Shown here piece by piece: positions 6,413 through 10,000 of a stretch of 10,000 nucleotides of DNA. This stretch comes from Actinidia chinensis (taxonomy: Eukaryota > Streptophyta > Magnoliopsida > Ericales > Actinidiaceae). A program made the position numbers and the translations under genes. The DNA is taken from the NCBI GenBank assembly GCA_009663005.1, contig CM018902.1, positions 17,386,503 to 17,396,502 of the forward strand, written 5' to 3'. The notes under the pieces are model-generated. The model was not told the DNA's origin. It searched no databases and saw only the letters and a list, made by a program, of their open reading frames with translations. Every line of letters begins with the position of its first letter. Position 1 is the first letter of the stretch.

Positions 6413-7272
6413 TTAAGAATACTCCATAAATAATTTTGAACTCATACAATGCATCATTCCTAGTTGCTTCCAATCATTAAAACTACGATCTTCGCTTAAA
6501 GGTTTTGTGAAATATCCTCGAGTTATTTTTTCGTATTACAAATTCAACTCAATATCCCCTTTTGCACATGATCCCGATATAAAATGTATCTAATTTCAAT
6601 GTGCCTTAGTACTAGAGTGTTGAAATCGGGCATTTTAGTCAAATAATTGCACTCGTATTATCATATTTATGGAAATGTGATCTAGTGAGCTTCCGTAATC
6701 TGGTAATTGATATTTCTCCGAACACTTGTGCACAACAACTACCAACTGTAACATACTCAGCCTCCGCCCGTGGACCAATGTCTACGCGAATTTGCGTTTA
6801 CAAAACCAAGATACGATCATGTGCCTAGAAGTGAAAAGAGCCATTGTACTCTTCATATCATTCTCCTTCCCGCCATAATCAGTATCAGTGTAGGCAATAA
6901 GATCAAATGTGTGTCATTGGGATACCATAGACCTAGACTTGTGTATGTTGAAGATATTCGAAAAAAAAATTTATCACAATTACATGTGATTCTTTGGATT
7001 CGATTAAACCTCAAACGCAAGCACACACTAAACATAATCTCGGACGAGTCTACTAGCAGTCCAAATATAGTAAAAGATCCTATCATGCTTTCGATGAATT
7101 TAATGTCAACGATTTACCTCCTTGGTCGCTATCCACTTTGGTGAATTGTCATTGGAGACTTGTTGCTTGCCTCTCCATGCCCAAACTTTTTGACAATTCT
7201 TGATGTATTTGGCTTGCGTGATAAAAAATTCTTCCTTGGATTGCTTTATTTAAAAAGTCCAAGAAAGGCAAG
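6413..7272 (-). pseudogene. Reverse transcriptase C-terminus and RNase H of element B pol, decayed
   Basis: Minus-strand pieces in shifting frames follow the copia order. A stretch near 7200-7160 reads KFGME-like residues after an IKQ-type segment. Next come MIGSF and EIMFSVCL (about 7086-7020, end of RT), LGLWYP (about 6935), then GRR/AEAEYV in an alternative frame with SCCAQ (about 6770-6725), the RNase H signature. After that come DYG, NTSA (about 6658), a HIEIR-like stretch (about 6600), KRGDIE-like residues and KPLSEDR (about 6500). The terminal stop of this frame is TAA at 6415-6413. RNase H degrades the RNA strand during reverse transcription. Numerous stops and frameshifts make it inactive. 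Upstream, homology ends near 7272; the YVDD box and the rest of RT are missing or lie beyond later insertions. Confidence 0.85.
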
Positions 7273-7400
7273 CGGCCCCGTGTTTTTTTTCCGATTTGGG
7301 TTTTTCATGTAAAAACCTTGTGGTCTTTGTCTATTCACCTCCTTTTGTGTGATTGTTCTTTATTTTCTATGCAAAATTCAAGTATCCGAATGCAAAAAAA
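7273..7400 (+). repeat. LTR U5-like fragment (copia type), low confidence
   Basis: Immediately after pol homology ends, the plus strand reads GATTTGGGTTTTTCATGTAAAAACCTTGTGG. GGTTTTYCAYGTAAAAA followed by CTTGTG is a stretch I associate with the 3' part of plant copia LTRs. No TG/CA edge or target duplication could be placed, so this is a hint at a further insertion or rearrangement that truncated element B's pol. Confidence 0.3.
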
Positions 7401-7650
7401 AATAATCATTTTCTTATACGACTTTTGGGTATGGAATACTGATGGCTGAAATGCAACAAGCTATTTTGCTATACTTTCTATTGGAATGCTTGTAATTTGT
7501 TCTATTGAATCACTTGATAGTTGATATGCCGCCCCTTTCTAACAAGGTTGAGTTTTAAGATAATTGACGATCCAACATAGTGTTAAAACTTTGTTTTTTC
7601 AAAGCTAGTAGATACAAATTTCACTGTTTACATTTTCAATGTCTATTATA
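7401..7650. other. Unassigned AT-rich stretch
   Basis: I see no coding frame, repeat or known motif here. It lies between the LTR-like fragment and an AT-rich repeat zone and is likely decayed transposon or spacer DNA. Confidence 0.4.
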
Positions 7651-7660
7651 GCATTCTTCT

Positions 7661-7699
7661 ATGTATAGATGTTTGCACGTGCAAAATAATACTATACAT
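7661..7699. repeat. Nested inverted repeat around a 14-bp palindrome with CACGTG
   Basis: TTTGCACGTGCAAA at 7672-7685 is a perfect palindrome with a G-box core (CACGTG). It is flanked by ATGTATAG (7661-7668) and its reverse complement CTATACAT (7692-7699). Together these could form a 39-nt hairpin or cruciform with small internal loops. Confidence 0.85.
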
Positions 7700-7860
7700 G
7701 AGAGTGAATGTTGAAATAGCTTTATATATAAAAAAAATATTACAATACATATCATACACTATTTGCACCTATTATGTGGCTGAAATTTTACCATGTCACC
7801 ACTTTTTAACCAAAAAATAGTCAATTTATAGGTCAACTATATTAAAATATAATTAAATCA

Positions 7861-7865
<5 letters not shown>

Positions 7866-7892
<27 letters not shown>

Positions 7893-8095
7893 TATAGTCA
7901 CAAATTTTTATAAAATATTTATGATTATATCCATAATAATTAATAAACGAATCATAAAGATTCATAAATTATCAAACATACCAATAGAATTCATAACAAG
8001 TTTATTTATAACAAAATATCTCATAACAATGACAACAAAAAATTCATAACAAAACTAATATGATTCATAACCAAATCAATAAAATTCATAAATGA
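7866..8095 (+). repeat. Irregular array of ATTCATAA(C) motif
   Basis: About eleven copies or near-copies of TTCATAA / CTCATAAC lie within about 230 bp, near 7866, 7884, 7930, 7950, 7960, 7989, 8006, 8020, 8042, 8062 and 8084. Spacing is often about 20 bp but not regular. No coding frame is present. It may be a decayed minisatellite. Confidence 0.7.
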
Positions 8096-8130
8096 CAGTT
8101 AAATCTCACTTTAATTGGTGAGCTCCAAGA

Positions 8131-10000
8131 TAATATTTCACGACCCAACTTATTTATACACATGGGCCCATTCGTAACACAAGTGTCATTGTGACCGGCC
8201 AGTGAGAACCACTCACTAAGGCTTACTACTTAATTCAGTTTAGAAATTTTTTTACCATTCAAGATATTTACTCGAATGTAAGGATTTTTACAGAAGCATG
8301 TTTAAACTAACCAGAGCTGGACGTGATATACATAAAATAGTACAAGTATAATTATAATAATTCTAAAGCCAAATACATAAGTCATTACGGTTCTGGCCAC
8401 AATATTGATCGGCAAAACCGTCAACAAGATTATACAATTCAAAACTAACATTCATATGCTAAGTAAACAGTATAGGACCACAAAAATCTACTAAGGTCGT
8501 CTGTCTTCAATAGCGCTCCACCTCGTTCTTTTTTTTATCATTTCTAAAATATACGTACAAACAATTTTAAGCCATAAGCTAGTGTTTTGGGGGAAGGTCA
8601 AGTTATCTAAAATATACTTGTGCCCATGAAAGTGTATATCAATAAATTGATTTCATGCTTGAAATAACTTTACTTTTGTCAATCTTTTTCATTTCAATCA
8701 TTGGTACATCTAAGCCAATTTATCCTTGATATTATATCATGATTTTAAATTATATTTATTGACACGTGCAACATATTCACCCGTTCGACGACCATAAGTA
8801 TTTGGGGAGCAACCCAATAATATGGTATGATATCATCTCCGATCATCTGGCTATGATCTTCTTATTACATCAACTCCCTATATTCTTTTCCCCTAGCAAA
8901 TGGTGCAGCGTTTGAAATATGTGTTATTTAAATCATCTTTTAAAAATAAACATATTTCACAATTTATGGCACGTTTAAATGCATAGCATACATTTAACCA
9001 TAAAATATCATGTTTTCATAAATCAATTAACATGTGATTTTATCTCAAAATTCTTTTAAGTAAGTAAAATATAACAACTCGTCGTACACAAATTTCACGC
9101 TCTTTTTGTGCCCGCTCGAAAGCTAAAGTAATGGTTTCTCAAGTTCTGGTCTTAAAATTAGAAATTTCGTATTTAGTATCTCGCATTCATTGCATACTTT
9201 ATTTGATTAATTACATTATCGTTTAGTACGCCGAGTCTAAGGGTATAAGGAGTGTAAGATATTGAGAGTGACAAATTTTTTTTAAAAAACTGTCTTTCGT
9301 CAAAATTTGGCTAAGTGTTGAAAAATAAAATTTTGAAATATTACTTTTTTGGTAATTATTTTTTATACCTTAAATATTCAAAATTAATTTTATTGGATTT
9401 TTATTACAAGATATACCTTTCATAACAAGAAAAATTATTTTTAAAATAGTTGTCGAAAATTATTTTTGTATTAAAACTGAATTTTTATTTTTTAATTTAA
9501 TGGGAAATTATATTTTTTTATATTTTTTATTGAATCCAATTGGAGGATATTTTCTTATTTACATTATAAATTTAAAGTAAAAGAAAAGGTAAGGTCTATG
9601 ACTTTGACCAGTTGACAAAAAATTCGACCAGTCCAGAACAAGCAGTAGCTAAAATTGTTACGTTCGACCGGTTGAAGAAAAGTTCGATCAGATGAGAAAA
9701 GCAGTAGCTAAAATTGTTACGTTCGACCGGTTGGAAAAAAATTCGATCAGTCCAACTAGGAACACAAAGAATTTGGTTTTACTAGGTTGAATTTCAAGCC
9801 TATTTTTAGCAACTTAACATCTAAATTGAAAACTATACATCAAAGCAAAATTGTAGGTATTTAGGATATATATCTTACACAACTCAAATCAGATCAAAAT
9901 TTCATCGTATGAATATCTTACGTCCAAAATACTAACTGACTGTTTTGACAAAAAATAAACATACTCTATATTTGGATTTCGATCCTACAACAGTGTATAC
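8131..10000. mobile_element. Possible long Ty3/gypsy (Tekay/Del-like) LTR segment, low confidence
   Basis: There is no coding frame over nearly 1.9 kb. The start TTTCACGACCCAAC with GGGCCC and GACCGGCCAGTGAG, the later stretch GTTTGGGGAGCAACCCAATAATATGG-like with CTCCGATCATCTGGCTATGATC (8810-8855), and ATTTATGGCACGTTTAAATGCAT (8962-8985) resemble what I recall of dicot Tekay-type gypsy LTRs. I cannot align it here. Neither end is certain: a 5' edge near 8134-8138 is suggested by a degenerate TGTCACGACCC, and the right end may lie outside the window. No PBS, PPT or pol sequence is visible, so this could be a solo LTR or part of a full element. Confidence 0.3.
9602..9757 (+). repeat. 59-bp tandem repeat (about 2.6 copies) with TTCGACCGGTTGAA
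   Basis: GCAGTAGCTAAAATTGTTACG begins at 9642 and again at 9701, a 59-bp period. CGTTCGACCGGTTG opens the units at 9661 and 9720, with a diverged first unit from 9602 (TTTGACCAGTTGAC). TTCGACCGGTTGAA is a near-perfect palindrome, and TTCGATCAGT/TTCGACCAGT half-sites recur about 20 bp later in each unit. Flanks are AT-rich and non-coding. Confidence 0.9.

Larger units (their letters stand above)
1508..7272 (-). mobile_element. Ty1/copia Sirevirus-like element B, 3' part, inserted antisense into A
   Basis: Read on the minus strand the order is pol (RT end and RNase H, 7272-6413), a spacer with palindromic repeats, a TATA/leader region, a decayed extra ORF (5256 to about 3725), a 3' non-coding part, a polypurine tract AAGGGGGAGAT (3081-3064), then an LTR running from TGTTGAGAATC (3063) to CTCTTGTGTTGCA (1508). 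A long LTR starting TGTTG, the AAGGGGGAGATTGTTG junction and an extra ORF after pol are known traits of env-bearing Sireviruses such as SIRE1/Maximus. The left end abuts element A's RT exactly, so B landed in A. The 5' LTR, gag and most of pol are not in the window, and homology stops near 7272, so the target duplication cannot be tested. Confidence 0.85.

Noticed and set aside
6770..7144. Plus-strand 124-codon frame
   Set aside because: It is antisense to the RT/RNase H remnant, whose motifs (EIMFSVCL, LGLWYP, SCCAQ) are on the minus strand.

Overview
The window is AT-rich nuclear DNA of a flowering plant, probably a dicot, and consists of nested, decayed LTR retrotransposons. I found no intact host gene, tRNA, rRNA or CRISPR array. 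Every long reading frame is either a piece of retrotransposon polyprotein or an accidental frame. The species cannot be named from this sequence.

Layout. (1) Positions 1-1507 (+) are the left part of a Ty1/copia element ('element A', Sirevirus-like). It has a partial primer-binding site, a short gag N-terminus joined by a large deletion to integrase, and the start of reverse transcriptase (RT), with several stops and one frameshift. (2) Element A is cut inside the RT by a second Sirevirus-like element in the opposite orientation ('element B', minus strand, 1508 to about 7272). Reading B from its 3' end, the window shows a 1556-bp LTR (1508-3063), a Sirevirus-type polypurine tract (3064-3081), a 3' non-coding stretch, a decayed extra (env-like) ORF (about 5256-3725), a TATA/leader region, a palindrome-rich array, and the RT/RNase H end of pol (about 7272-6413). 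(3) A 495-bp solo LTR-like insert (5786-6280, + strand) with a perfect 5-bp target duplication sits inside the palindrome array. (4) From about 7273 onward B's pol stops abruptly. An LTR-like fragment, an AT-rich stretch with a repeated TTCATAA motif, and what looks like part of a long Ty3/gypsy-type LTR (about 8131-10000) containing a 59-bp tandem repeat follow.

The most interesting point is a shared architecture in element B. The perfect 10-bp palindrome GTGTCGACAC occurs ten times in two separate arrays. One is in the LTR, upstream (minus strand) of an LTR TATA candidate. The other is between pol and the env-like ORF, directly upstream of a good TATA box (TATAAATAG), a CT-rich leader and an ATG. 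This suggests that the env-like ORF had its own promoter with the same cis-repeat as the LTR. Function is inference; the repeat arrays and their positions are read directly from the sequence.
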